Below are positions 8,466-16,161 of a stretch of DNA of 33,406 nt, piece after piece. Numbering within the stretch: position 1 is the stretch's first letter; every line of letters begins with the position of its first letter. Source of the stretch: Sideroxydans sp. (GTDB lineage: Bacteria; Pseudomonadota; Gammaproteobacteria; Burkholderiales; Gallionellaceae). The notes under the pieces were generated by a model that had not been told where the DNA came from, did no database searches, and was given only the letters and a program-made list of their open reading frames with translations. The translations under genes and the position numbers were made by a program. The DNA lies in contig JABFSI010000037.1 of NCBI GenBank assembly GCA_013140695.1, positions 1-33,406 on the forward strand, in the 5' to 3' direction.

Positions 8466-9746
8466 TTAAGGCGCTGTAAAGCCGACTACATCACTCCATT
8501 CGCCTTGTTCACCCTCCGCATCAATGGGGCGTAAGCGCAAGAAATAATTTCCCGCGTCAGGGCGAGGCAAATCCAATTTAGTTTCTTGTGTCACCAATGT
8601 CACCAATGGCAAAGAAAAATCCTGTTTAGCGGCAATTTGGAATTCATATTTAGCCCCCACTTCACCTTGCCAGTGCGTCAACATTTTGTCACTTTCAAAT
8701 TCAGGTGCGTTGGCCTTGATGGTGAACGGACGCACCTTGATGGCGATGGGTGTAGCGGACTCCAATCCTTGCAAGCCATGCTTGTCCACCGCACGCAAGC
8801 GCAACCAATACTGTCCATCATTCAGCCCTTTGATTTTTAGCACGTTGCCTTGCGCCGCTACGGCACCAACAATCTGATTGAATTCTGCGTCCGTCGCAAT
8901 TTCACCGCGATACGCTATCGCCCCAGCCAAAGCAGGCATCGCAATACGTACTGTTATGCGTGAGAATTCAGCGGGCAAGGAAGGAAAGTGCGGCGCGGGT
9001 AACAATGGAATGACCGAGGCAGGTGTCACACCATCCGCTACGGACCCGAAGCCGCCAGGCAAATCTAAATTTTGCTTGGCATCGGCGGTCTCAAATCCCA
9101 CCAAGCCATGCTCAATTTCAGCCAACGTATTTCCGTCTTCCTGACCAATGCGGAAATGTGTTCCACGCACGCCGATGGTGGCATTGCGCGCATGAATCAG
9201 CAGCGGCGCTTGGCCTTCTGCATATTTTTTCTTAATGGCGTCAATTCGACCCGCAACTAAACGGAACGCCGAGCTGAAATAATTAGATTGGCTTTTTTTC
9301 TCAATTTTGGTCGCATCGAGTCGGCTGCTTTCCAACACATTGATAAGCGAGCCATCAGGCAAACTCAGGCGTGCGAAGCCGCCTTTTGCGGTTGTCACCA
9401 CTGCGCCACTGGGCACAGCATCGCCGATTTTTGCCACTTGTCCATTCAAAAAAACATTTCCCGCCATCGCTTCAATACGCCCTTCAGCGGGGACATTTTT
9501 AAGTAATGCGAAAGGGACATGCAGCGTTTCGCCTGGATAAATACGATGTTCGTTAGGCAGCTTGTTATAAGTCGCGACTTCTTTCCAACGGCTCGGTGTC
9601 GCCAATAATTCTTTGGACACACCACCTAAAGTGTCACCCTTTTTAACCTGGTAGACGTAATCGACTGGCGTAATGACTTCCGCCGCAAACACAGGCGCAC
9701 TGATGAAACTCACCACCCCCAACAACATGCCTAAAAACGATTTCAT
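8466..9746 (-). CDS. Secreted LysM-FecR domain protein with fibronectin-like repeats
   Basis: 426 residues from the ATG at 9746. The frame also has a TTG 15 bases upstream, but that TTG overlaps the GAGGAG ribosome site placed seven bases before the ATG. Residues 1-21 form a signal peptide (likely cleavage after VFA). A LysM peptidoglycan-binding module follows at about 31-77 (YQVKKGDTLGGVSKELL to YPGETLHVP). A FecR domain spans about 90-205 (SGAVVTTAKGGFARLSLPDG, then NATIGVRGTHFRIG). Two fibronectin/Ig-like repeats fill the rest (GQYWLRLRAVDKHGLQG and GNYFLRLRPIDAEGEQG). It is probably a periplasmic, wall-associated protein. It is not a typical FecR anti-sigma regulator, since the N-terminus has no cytoplasmic sigma-binding part. 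The cNMP gene ends 17 bases upstream, so the two are likely one operon. Confidence 0.88.
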   Translation of the reverse strand: MKSFLGMLLGVVSFISAPVFAAEVITPVDYVYQVKKGDTLGGVSKELLATPSRWKEVATYNKLPNEHRIYPGETLHVPFALLKNVPAEGRIEAMAGNVFLNGQVAKIGDAVPSGAVVTTAKGGFARLSLPDGSLINVLESSRLDATKIEKKSQSNYFSSAFRLVAGRIDAIKKKYAEGQAPLLIHARNATIGVRGTHFRIGQEDGNTLAEIEHGLVGFETADAKQNLDLPGGFGSVADGVTPASVIPLLPAPHFPSLPAEFSRITVRIAMPALAGAIAYRGEIATDAEFNQIVGAVAAQGNVLKIKGLNDGQYWLRLRAVDKHGLQGLESATPIAIKVRPFTIKANAPEFESDKMLTHWQGEVGAKYEFQIAAKQDFSLPLVTLVTQETKLDLPRPDAGNYFLRLRPIDAEGEQGEWSDVVGFTAP

Positions 9747-9763
9747 AGTTATGCTCCTCAATT

Positions 9764-10990
9764 TTATTTATCAGCATCATCCGCCAATAAACTTTCAACC
9801 ATATCAATCGCTCTGCGTAGCCGCTTAGCTTGGATGCGCACCAGTGCTTCGGAAACTCGCATACGAATAATCACTTCCGCCCCATCCAAATGAGCCGGAT
9901 TGATGGCCAACAACGCGCAGTCCGTTCTGGCGATGACACTCGCGCTTCTTAAAGAATTATCCAAGTCCAAGGACGCAATTTCGCCAAATGGATCGCCTGG
10001 CATCAAGACATGAATCGTACGCTTACCTTTTACCACTGCCATTTTGCCGCTAACCAACACGAAGAAGGTTACATCTTGTTCACCTTCAACCACCACCGTC
10101 TCACCTGCTTTAATCTCACGCCAATCCGCCCAAACCATGAGCTGCGCCAAATCAGAATTGCGAAAATCTTTGAAGAAATCTAAACGCCGCACTTCGTGAT
10201 AATGCGGATGCTCACGCACCATTTCATCCGCCTCGATTTTCGATTGCGTACGCTTCAATTCCTCCACACGTTTTTCTTCTTGCATGCGCAGTTTCAGCAC
10301 TTTATCTACGCTTAATTCTTTGGCTGCCATGTCCGCTTGCAGGCGCTCAAAATCATCACGCATTTTGTTTAAGTCAGCTTCGGCTTTACTGCGTTGCGCT
10401 TGACTATCCTGACTGACCCCTTGGTTTTGCTGGATATGCGCTTGCAAAGCCAACACTTTAGATTGCATGCCCTGCTTATAAACCAGCACTTGCTGCTTCA
10501 GTGTTTCGTACTGATCCGAAATAGCATTTTTTTGGGCTTCCGCTTCATTCAATCTCGACTGCAATGTTTCGCATTTGGAATTCACTTCTGCCAAGTCCTG
10601 CTCCAACTCCATGCGCCGTTCAATTTCGACTTCCGCCAACAGCATCATATTTTTGTTGAGCTTTTGGCTGGTATTCAAGATGTTTTGAACTTCCACATGC
10701 GAAATTCGCGCAGGTGTTTTAACGTTAGCAGGGGTTGCGTCAGGCGCTTTAGACACAGCGGCAGAAGTAGCGCTAACCTCAACGATAAATTTTGCTTGGG
10801 TCAAACGCTTAAACACTTCTTCCAATTGCGCACGAACGCTGGGCGGCACTTTTTTACCAATCGCTTCTACATTGGTTTTCCCGTCTACCAACAATAAAAG
10901 ACGCTTTTCATCACCCGCAATCGAACCTTTGGGGTTCTGCAACTCGGTATTAGCCAAGTTTGTTCTGACATAAATTGTTGCTTCGTTCAT
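9764..10990 (-). CDS. Coiled-coil protein with C-terminal cyclic-nucleotide-binding domain
   Basis: 408 residues, cytoplasmic, no signal peptide. The first ~75 residues form a small helical module (RLLLLVDGKTNVEAIGKKVP, then LEEVFKRLTQAKFIVEV). A long coiled coil runs about 105-270, rich in E, Q, K and L. The C-terminal cNMP domain (about 285-400) has an intact phosphate-binding cassette: FGEIAS (Glu337) and RSA (Arg348), the pair that holds cAMP or cGMP in CRP-like proteins. No helix-turn-helix follows, so it is not a CRP-type regulator. The coiled coil suggests an oligomeric adaptor. A perfect AGGAGG stands five bases before the ATG. No nucleotide cyclase lies in the window. Ligand and partner are unknown; pairing with the LysM-FecR gene suggests envelope-related signalling. 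Confidence 0.88.
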   Translation of the reverse strand: MNEATIYVRTNLANTELQNPKGSIAGDEKRLLLLVDGKTNVEAIGKKVPPSVRAQLEEVFKRLTQAKFIVEVSATSAAVSKAPDATPANVKTPARISHVEVQNILNTSQKLNKNMMLLAEVEIERRMELEQDLAEVNSKCETLQSRLNEAEAQKNAISDQYETLKQQVLVYKQGMQSKVLALQAHIQQNQGVSQDSQAQRSKAEADLNKMRDDFERLQADMAAKELSVDKVLKLRMQEEKRVEELKRTQSKIEADEMVREHPHYHEVRRLDFFKDFRNSDLAQLMVWADWREIKAGETVVVEGEQDVTFFVLVSGKMAVVKGKRTIHVLMPGDPFGEIASLDLDNSLRSASVIARTDCALLAINPAHLDGAEVIIRMRVSEALVRIQAKRLRRAIDMVESLLADDADK

Positions 10991-11059
10991 TCATTCCTCC
11001 TAGGAAATGGGCAATTCTGTGATCGCTCCATTTTGAACACACTGCGCACTACTATTTCC

Positions 11060-12406
11060 TTAACCACCTGCAATCGTCATGCCATCAATCAACACCGATC
11101 CGCTTTGACGCGAACCCTGCACTTGAACATCATAACCGACCTCGATTATGTTCATAAACATCTCACGTAAATTGCCCGCTATGGTTATCTCTTCCACTGG
11201 GTATTGAATCTCACCGTTCTCCACCCAAAAACCTGCTGCCCCCCGCGAGTAATCACCAGTTACGGGGTTCACTCCATGTCCCAACAACTCTGTCACAATC
11301 AAACCTCGATGCATCGTACGCACCAGCCCAGCAAAATCTAATACCCCAGATTGCAAAATTAAGTTATGTGGGCCGCCCGCATTGCCGGTGGTTTGCATAC
11401 CCAACTTGCGTGCGCTGTAGCTACCCAAAAAATATCCACCCAGCACCCCCGCCTCAACAATCGTACGATGTTGCGTGCACACCCCCTCATCATCAAATGC
11501 ACTGCTGCCTAGGCCGCGCAAAATCGTGGGGTTGTCTTCAATTTTCACAGCCTCCGAAAATACTTTTTGTCCCAGCTTACCTTCCAAAAAAGAAGATTTT
11601 CGATACAGACTGCCGCCGCTCACCGCATGCACAAAGTGTCCTAGCAAGCTAGTAGCCACAGGCGCTTCAAACAAAACTGGGCATTGCATGGTGGCGAGTT
11701 TGCGCGCCTTCAAGCGACGTACGGTACGCTCGGCAGCGATACGTCCAATCTCTTCCACTTTCAAAATTTCGCTCGCATTGCGTGCCACGCTGTACCAGTA
11801 GTCACGCTGCATGTTCGCGCCTTTGCCCGCTATAACTGAGCAGCTCACACTATGACGTGAAGTCGGAAATCCACCAACGAACCCCAAACTATTGGCATGA
11901 ATAAAGTTGGCTTCATGTGTACTCACACTCGCACCTTCGGTATTCACAATACGCTTATCCGCACTGAACGCGGCCTGTTCACATTCCTGCGCTAATTGAA
12001 TAGCTTGCTCAACACTAATTTGCCACGGGTGATACAGATCAAGATTGCATGTCCCTGTGCTCAATGCATGCGCATCAGGCAGTCCTGCGCAGTTATCTTC
12101 TGCGGTAAATCTTGCGATATTCAAGGCCGCATCGACGGTGTCACGCATTGAACGTGTAGAAAAATCCGAGGTGCTCGCATTGCCGCGTTTCTGCCCTAAA
12201 TAAACCGATACGCTCAACCCTTTATCACGGTTGTACTCGATCGTTTCGACCTTACCTTGGCGCACATTGACCGTTTTTCCTAACGCCTCCGAAACCTCGA
12301 TTGCACTGTCACTTGCACCTTTTTGGCGAGCGTAATCAACCATCTCCAAAGCCAATTGCTGTAATGCGTTAGACGCGGAGGAAGGGGGTTTAACAGAAGG
12401 TTGCAT
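11060..12406 (-). CDS. pmbA: Metalloprotease-like PmbA/TldE
   Basis: 448 residues, normal for the family. PmbA (TldE) forms a complex with TldD that degrades unfolded peptides and matures some microcins; TldD carries the zinc site, and PmbA lacks it. Landmarks are DYARQKGASDSAIEVSEA near the start, RDKGLSVSVYLGQKRG, FEAPVATSLLGHFVHAVSGG, LGSYSARKLGMQTTGNAGG and HGVNPVTGDYSRGAAGFWVENG (given as separate short landmarks). It is divergent from darP, the same arrangement as yjgA-pmbA in E. coli, which supports both calls. No tldD is in the window. Upstream SD is weak. Confidence 0.95.
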   Translation of the reverse strand: MQPSVKPPSSASNALQQLALEMVDYARQKGASDSAIEVSEALGKTVNVRQGKVETIEYNRDKGLSVSVYLGQKRGNASTSDFSTRSMRDTVDAALNIARFTAEDNCAGLPDAHALSTGTCNLDLYHPWQISVEQAIQLAQECEQAAFSADKRIVNTEGASVSTHEANFIHANSLGFVGGFPTSRHSVSCSVIAGKGANMQRDYWYSVARNASEILKVEEIGRIAAERTVRRLKARKLATMQCPVLFEAPVATSLLGHFVHAVSGGSLYRKSSFLEGKLGQKVFSEAVKIEDNPTILRGLGSSAFDDEGVCTQHRTIVEAGVLGGYFLGSYSARKLGMQTTGNAGGPHNLILQSGVLDFAGLVRTMHRGLIVTELLGHGVNPVTGDYSRGAAGFWVENGEIQYPVEEITIAGNLREMFMNIIEVGYDVQVQGSRQSGSVLIDGMTIAGG

Positions 12407-12440
12407 AAAAATTTCAGTCAGGAAAATGCTGCGGGGGCGC

Positions 12441-12450
12441 TATCATAACA
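12441..12450 (-). promoter_or_regulatory. Candidate -10 in the pmbA/darP divergent gap
   Basis: The 71-base gap between pmbA and darP holds TGTTATGAT on the minus strand (12450-12442), which fits an extended -10 for pmbA. The same bases read TATCAT on the plus strand (12441-12446), a possible -10 for darP. No convincing -35 was found for either. The overlap would tie the two genes' expression together. Confidence 0.3.
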
Positions 12451-12477
12451 ACATCTTTAGCTATTTAGACACTGACC

Positions 12478-12993
12478 ATGAGACCGCACCAGCAACCCGA
12501 AGACGACCTGGAAGAATTGCCTCCCAGCAAGACAAAAATTAAAAAACAGATGCATGAATTACGCGATTTAGGTGAGGTCATTGCCAACTTGCCGAAAGAT
12601 AAATTGCGCCAACTCGACCTGCCCGAAAACCTATTCGAGGCCTGTACTGAATACAAACGCATGACCAAATTTGGCGCTATCAAACGCCAGATGCTCTACA
12701 TCGGACGCTTGATGCGCGATATTGATACCGCGCCTATTCTGGCCAAATTAGAGTCTTGGAATGGCAACTCACGCGAACATACAGCATGGCTACATCAAGT
12801 TGAGCGGTGGCGTGATCGTTTGGTCGATGAAGATGATGCATTGACTGAATTTTTGGCTGCCTATCCCGCCGCGGATGCGCAGCAATTACGCACGTTGATT
12901 CGCAATGCGAAAAAAGAAAAGGAGCTGCTCAAGCCGCCCAAAAATTTCCGCGAAATTTTTCAATTGTTGCGTGAGCTCATTCCTCAACCATGA
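12478..12993 (+). CDS. darP: Dual-action ribosomal maturation protein DarP (YjgA)
   Basis: 171 residues, similar to E. coli YjgA in length and layout. DarP binds late pre-50S particles and helps peptidyl-transferase centre maturation. The family's C-terminal block is strong: AQQLRTLIRNAKKEKE, then KPPKNFREIFQLLREL. The N-terminus is acidic (EDDLEEL) and the middle helical and charged. It is divergent from pmbA, as in other proteobacteria. There is no clear ribosome site before the ATG. The stop overlaps the next start as ATGA. Confidence 0.94.
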   Translation: MRPHQQPEDDLEELPPSKTKIKKQMHELRDLGEVIANLPKDKLRQLDLPENLFEACTEYKRMTKFGAIKRQMLYIGRLMRDIDTAPILAKLESWNGNSREHTAWLHQVERWRDRLVDEDDALTEFLAAYPAADAQQLRTLIRNAKKEKELLKPPKNFREIFQLLRELIPQP

Positions 12994-13658
12994 GTTTAGC
13001 GTTAATCCCCCATATCATTTTAGAGACTGGTAACAACCCCCAATACAGTCTTATTTGGTTGCATGGTTTGGGGGCGAATGGGGAAGACTTCGTACCCATC
13101 GCAGATGAAATACGGCTGCCTCAAGCCGTACGCTATCTATTTCCGCATGCGCCCAAACGCGCCGTCACCGTCAATGGTGGATTGATCATGCCCGCTTGGT
13201 ATGACATTCGCGAATTAGACATCGGCGCACAACAAGACGTTGCTGGCATTCAGGAATCGCAACAAAAAATAAATCAACTCATCGAGCGTGAAATTGCGCA
13301 AGGTATCCCACCTGCACATATATTTTTAGTGGGATTTTCTCAGGGGGGCGCGATGGCATTGCACTGTGGTTTGCGCTTCCCTCAAAAACTGGGCGGCATC
13401 CTCGCACTTTCTAGCTACCTCCCGCTGGCTGACCGTTTGCCTGAAGAGGTCAATCCGCTAGCCAAACTTACGCCGGTTTTAATGGCGCACGGGCATCACG
13501 ATGCGGTTGTGCCTTATTCACTCGGGCAAGCCTCCGCTAACTTACTTCAACAACAGGGTTGCAATTTGGAGTGGCACGACTATGCCATGTCACATACGGT
13601 ATGTAGCGAGGAAGTGTGCGATATTGAAAAGTGGTTGCAACAACGAGTACCGAACTAA
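12990..13658 (+). CDS. Alpha/beta hydrolase, carboxylesterase/acyl-protein thioesterase family
   Basis: 222 residues, a complete single-domain hydrolase of the phospholipase/carboxylesterase (Abhydrolase_2) family. The triad is visible: nucleophile Ser117 in GFSQGG, Asp171 in GHHDAVVP and His202 in MSHTV. The oxyanion region is WLHGLGANGEDFVP (24-37), and PAWYDIRELD (68-77) is typical of the group. No signal peptide, so it acts in the cytoplasm on small esters or lysophospholipids; the true substrate cannot be read from sequence. Its ATG overlaps the darP stop, so the two are co-translated. Confidence 0.93.
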   Translation: MSLALIPHIILETGNNPQYSLIWLHGLGANGEDFVPIADEIRLPQAVRYLFPHAPKRAVTVNGGLIMPAWYDIRELDIGAQQDVAGIQESQQKINQLIEREIAQGIPPAHIFLVGFSQGGAMALHCGLRFPQKLGGILALSSYLPLADRLPEEVNPLAKLTPVLMAHGHHDAVVPYSLGQASANLLQQQGCNLEWHDYAMSHTVCSEEVCDIEKWLQQRVPN

Positions 13659-13662
13659 ATCA

Positions 13663-15213
13663 CTACTCTTCACTGGCAGAAGCGTCCTGTTCCATCATGC
13701 GATAACGCGCCAAGTCATAATCATCACCTCGCTCAATCAAAGCGAGGGGCATGAGCAAATAATTTTTGTCATTGAGTTGCATCTCTAGGGTGCGACTGCC
13801 CGAAAAAGTTTCTGGCTTAATCACCAGCCACGCTTCGCCACTCGCATCATTAGGACGATTCAAATAGAGACCAATTAAATACTTTTCGCTTCCCAACTTT
13901 GACCTGTCCAGCAAGGGCATCACCACAATTCGCGGACTTAATACCTCAACGCCTATGTGTAACTTACCTTGCTCATCGCGGCGTAATCGACGCACGATAG
14001 CCGCCCCCCATTGCGAAACATTTTCTGCCTTGCTACCAATGAGCGAGCCAATTTTTAAGCCTTCCCCCACCCCTCCCGCGTCATTTCGCGATAAAGACAC
14101 AACACAACGAAATCCCGTTGCACTAATATCTTGCACTTCCCAAGTATCACTTTCTGCCGCGCCCAATCGCAAACCAAAATCACTCTGCTCCAACATGCGA
14201 TGGAAACCATTGGCAATTTGTAGGTTGACATTAATTTTGCGTCTGGGATTTTTTCGCGCGGGCGGAGGTAGGACAATACTTTTTAGCAGCCCGCGTGCGA
14301 TATCACACACCATTTCCATCTCGTATGTCACGCCATAGAAATTTAATGCATCAGGCGCAATCCCTTTTTCAAGGGTCTTAATCAAATTTTCTAGCGGCTG
14401 CCGTATCTCCTCAACTTCAACATAGCGTAAGGCAGGATGAATCGTGGCGTCTGAAATAGCGAACATGGGCGGCGTGGGCTGCGCCAAATCGAATACAAAC
14501 AATCCCGCCCCATTGTAGGAGGCGGACAGCTTCAAGCCTTTCCCCAAATAAGACAGCAAACGCTCGGTAATATGCCCTGGCAACTGATTGGTATTGCCTG
14601 AACAGCTGCCATACCAAGCAATTAATACAGCCATTTCTTGTGCCACACTCGTCTGAACGTTTGCGTACATCGCAATCGGAGTGTGGTTAAAATCTTGCCC
14701 CTCTGCAAACATATAAAAAACTGCTAAATGCTTCCAAAGTGCAGGATCCACCAGTGCAAAACGTGCGACAGCCAGCTTAAGACGCCCTGTTATTGCAGCT
14801 ACACCGCGCGCACATAAAAAAGGCAAATCCAACTTAATGGCTGCCGCACCTTTGTCTCCTTCACGATAGCGCCCTAACAACTCGAAATGACACAACTCGC
14901 TTTGCGTATAGAAAGCATCTAATAACGACCACAGTCTGTTTTCTTGGAATTTAGTAAGCGGCTGTGGCGCAAAATAGTCGTGCCATACTTTACGCACATG
15001 CCCCTGCGCTGCTTGATCCAACAAGCGCAAGACCGCCCATTGATGATCGGCACGAAATCCGTTTCCTGGCTCACGCAAGTCCTCCATCCATTCGCTCAAT
15101 TCATGCAACGCTTTAAGCGAATCTGACTTAGGCAAATCGTCCAATAAATGCTGAACATTTTTGATGTCGGCCAATGGATGATCTGATTTTTTCCCAAACA
15201 ACCCTAGTACCAT
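13663..15213 (-). CDS. Uncharacterised protein with C-terminal PilZ-like motif
   Basis: 516 residues from the ATG at 15213. An in-frame ATG at 15243 exists, but the downstream one has GGGAGAG at good spacing and gives the start MVLGLFGKK. The N-terminal ~310 residues are mostly helical and match no family I recognise; there are no membrane segments or signal peptide. The C-terminal part looks PilZ-like: an arginine-rich segment (NPRRKINV, about 320), then QDISATG with Asp362-Gly367 fitting the (D/N)xSxxG c-di-GMP motif, then beta-strands (AAIVRRLRRDEQGKLHIGVEVL). If correct, it is a c-di-GMP receptor, though the RxxxR part is imperfect. It is divergent from the two-component genes and converges on the hydrolase gene with a four-base gap. 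Confidence 0.8.
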   Translation of the reverse strand: MVLGLFGKKSDHPLADIKNVQHLLDDLPKSDSLKALHELSEWMEDLREPGNGFRADHQWAVLRLLDQAAQGHVRKVWHDYFAPQPLTKFQENRLWSLLDAFYTQSELCHFELLGRYREGDKGAAAIKLDLPFLCARGVAAITGRLKLAVARFALVDPALWKHLAVFYMFAEGQDFNHTPIAMYANVQTSVAQEMAVLIAWYGSCSGNTNQLPGHITERLLSYLGKGLKLSASYNGAGLFVFDLAQPTPPMFAISDATIHPALRYVEVEEIRQPLENLIKTLEKGIAPDALNFYGVTYEMEMVCDIARGLLKSIVLPPPARKNPRRKINVNLQIANGFHRMLEQSDFGLRLGAAESDTWEVQDISATGFRCVVSLSRNDAGGVGEGLKIGSLIGSKAENVSQWGAAIVRRLRRDEQGKLHIGVEVLSPRIVVMPLLDRSKLGSEKYLIGLYLNRPNDASGEAWLVIKPETFSGSRTLEMQLNDKNYLLMPLALIERGDDYDLARYRMMEQDASASEE

Positions 15214-15376
15214 GCTGCTCTCCCACTCTGTATTGCTTGGCATATAAGCATAAATCTTCTATTTTTCCTATATGCCTATTGGTCTACCCAAACACAAGCA
15301 CCTGAAAATCAATGTCTGTTGAAGTAATATCCTATCCAAGGAAGTGCATTTGCAAAACAGTGTCAGCATTGTGCCT

Positions 15377-15406
15377 TTTACATTGACGACACTCGCCAGC
15401 TATAGA
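15377..15406 (+). promoter_or_regulatory. Candidate promoter of the two-component operon
   Basis: TTTACA (15377-15382) and TATAGA (15401-15406) are separated by 18 bases, giving a sigma-70-like promoter with a leader of about 40 bases before the response-regulator ATG. It lies in a 240-base gap between divergent genes. A weaker alternative, CTGAAA-17-TAATAT, lies about 70 bases upstream. No operator is evident. Confidence 0.45.
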
Positions 15407-15453
15407 AAAGTCGGGAGTAGTTGAACGACGCTATTATTAAAGGCACGAGATAA

Positions 15454-16161
15454 ATGAGAGTTGCACTGCTTGAAGATGGTCGGATTGATGCTGAAGTTTT
15501 AATGAATTGCCTCACCCATGCAGGCCACACCGTTCACCTATTCACCAATGGTACGGATTTGACCACAGAGTTACGTCACGAAAGTTTCGACATCCTGATT
15601 CTTGATTTGAATACGCCTGGCATGAATGGCCTGCAAGTGTTGCAGTGGGTCAAAGGTCAGTCCAATTTACAAGCCCTGCCCATTCTGTTTGTTACCGCTG
15701 AGGAGCGTGAATCTAACGTGGTCGAAGCGCTCACACATGGTGCCGACGATTATTTGGTTAAACCCATTCGTTGCGCAGAATTTCTCGCTCGCATCCAAGT
15801 TGCGGTGCGGCGCACCAGCTCTTGTGCAAATCCTACCCGCAATGCACTTCATGTTGAGGGCTGGGATTTCGACCCACACAGCAAACGCGCACATTTCCAG
15901 AATTCCGAAATTTTGCTGTCCTCTAAAGAATTTGATTTAGCCTATTTTTTGTTCAGCAATCTCGGACGACTCCTATCACGCGGTCATTTGTTGGAATGTG
16001 TATGGGGCATGTCCGTTAGTGTGCCCACACGCACGGTCGACACGCATATCAGCAAGGTCAGAACACAATGCCATCTATTTCCTGAAAACGGCGTGCGTCT
16101 TGTTTCAATCTATGGTTACGGCTATCGCCTAGAGCTTACCCAGCACAAGGAAGCCAATTGA
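15454..16161 (+). CDS. OmpR/PhoB-family response regulator
   Basis: 235 residues. The receiver domain (1-120) has the phosphoacceptor Asp51 in ILILDLNTPG, acidic pair Glu7-Asp8, switch Thr81 and Lys103 in VKP. The DNA-binding winged helix (about 135-230) has SSKEFDLAYFLFSNLGRLLSRGHLLE, VPTRTVDTHISKVR and the usual ending VSIYGYGYRLE (short landmarks). It should be phosphorylated by the kinase encoded next, whose TTG start overlaps this stop. Target genes are not evident. The leader has only a weak SD (GAGAT). Confidence 0.95.
   Translation: MRVALLEDGRIDAEVLMNCLTHAGHTVHLFTNGTDLTTELRHESFDILILDLNTPGMNGLQVLQWVKGQSNLQALPILFVTAEERESNVVEALTHGADDYLVKPIRCAEFLARIQVAVRRTSSCANPTRNALHVEGWDFDPHSKRAHFQNSEILLSSKEFDLAYFLFSNLGRLLSRGHLLECVWGMSVSVPTRTVDTHISKVRTQCHLFPENGVRLVSIYGYGYRLELTQHKEAN

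Noticed and set aside
8466..9746. FecR-type anti-sigma regulator of iron uptake
   Set aside because: It has a signal peptide and LysM module, no cytoplasmic sigma-binding N-terminus, and no TonB receptor or FecI-like gene beside it. The sigma gene at 33079 is far away.
9764..10990. CRP/FNR-family transcription factor
   Set aside because: The cNMP domain is at the extreme C-terminus with no helix-turn-helix after it, and a long coiled coil precedes it.
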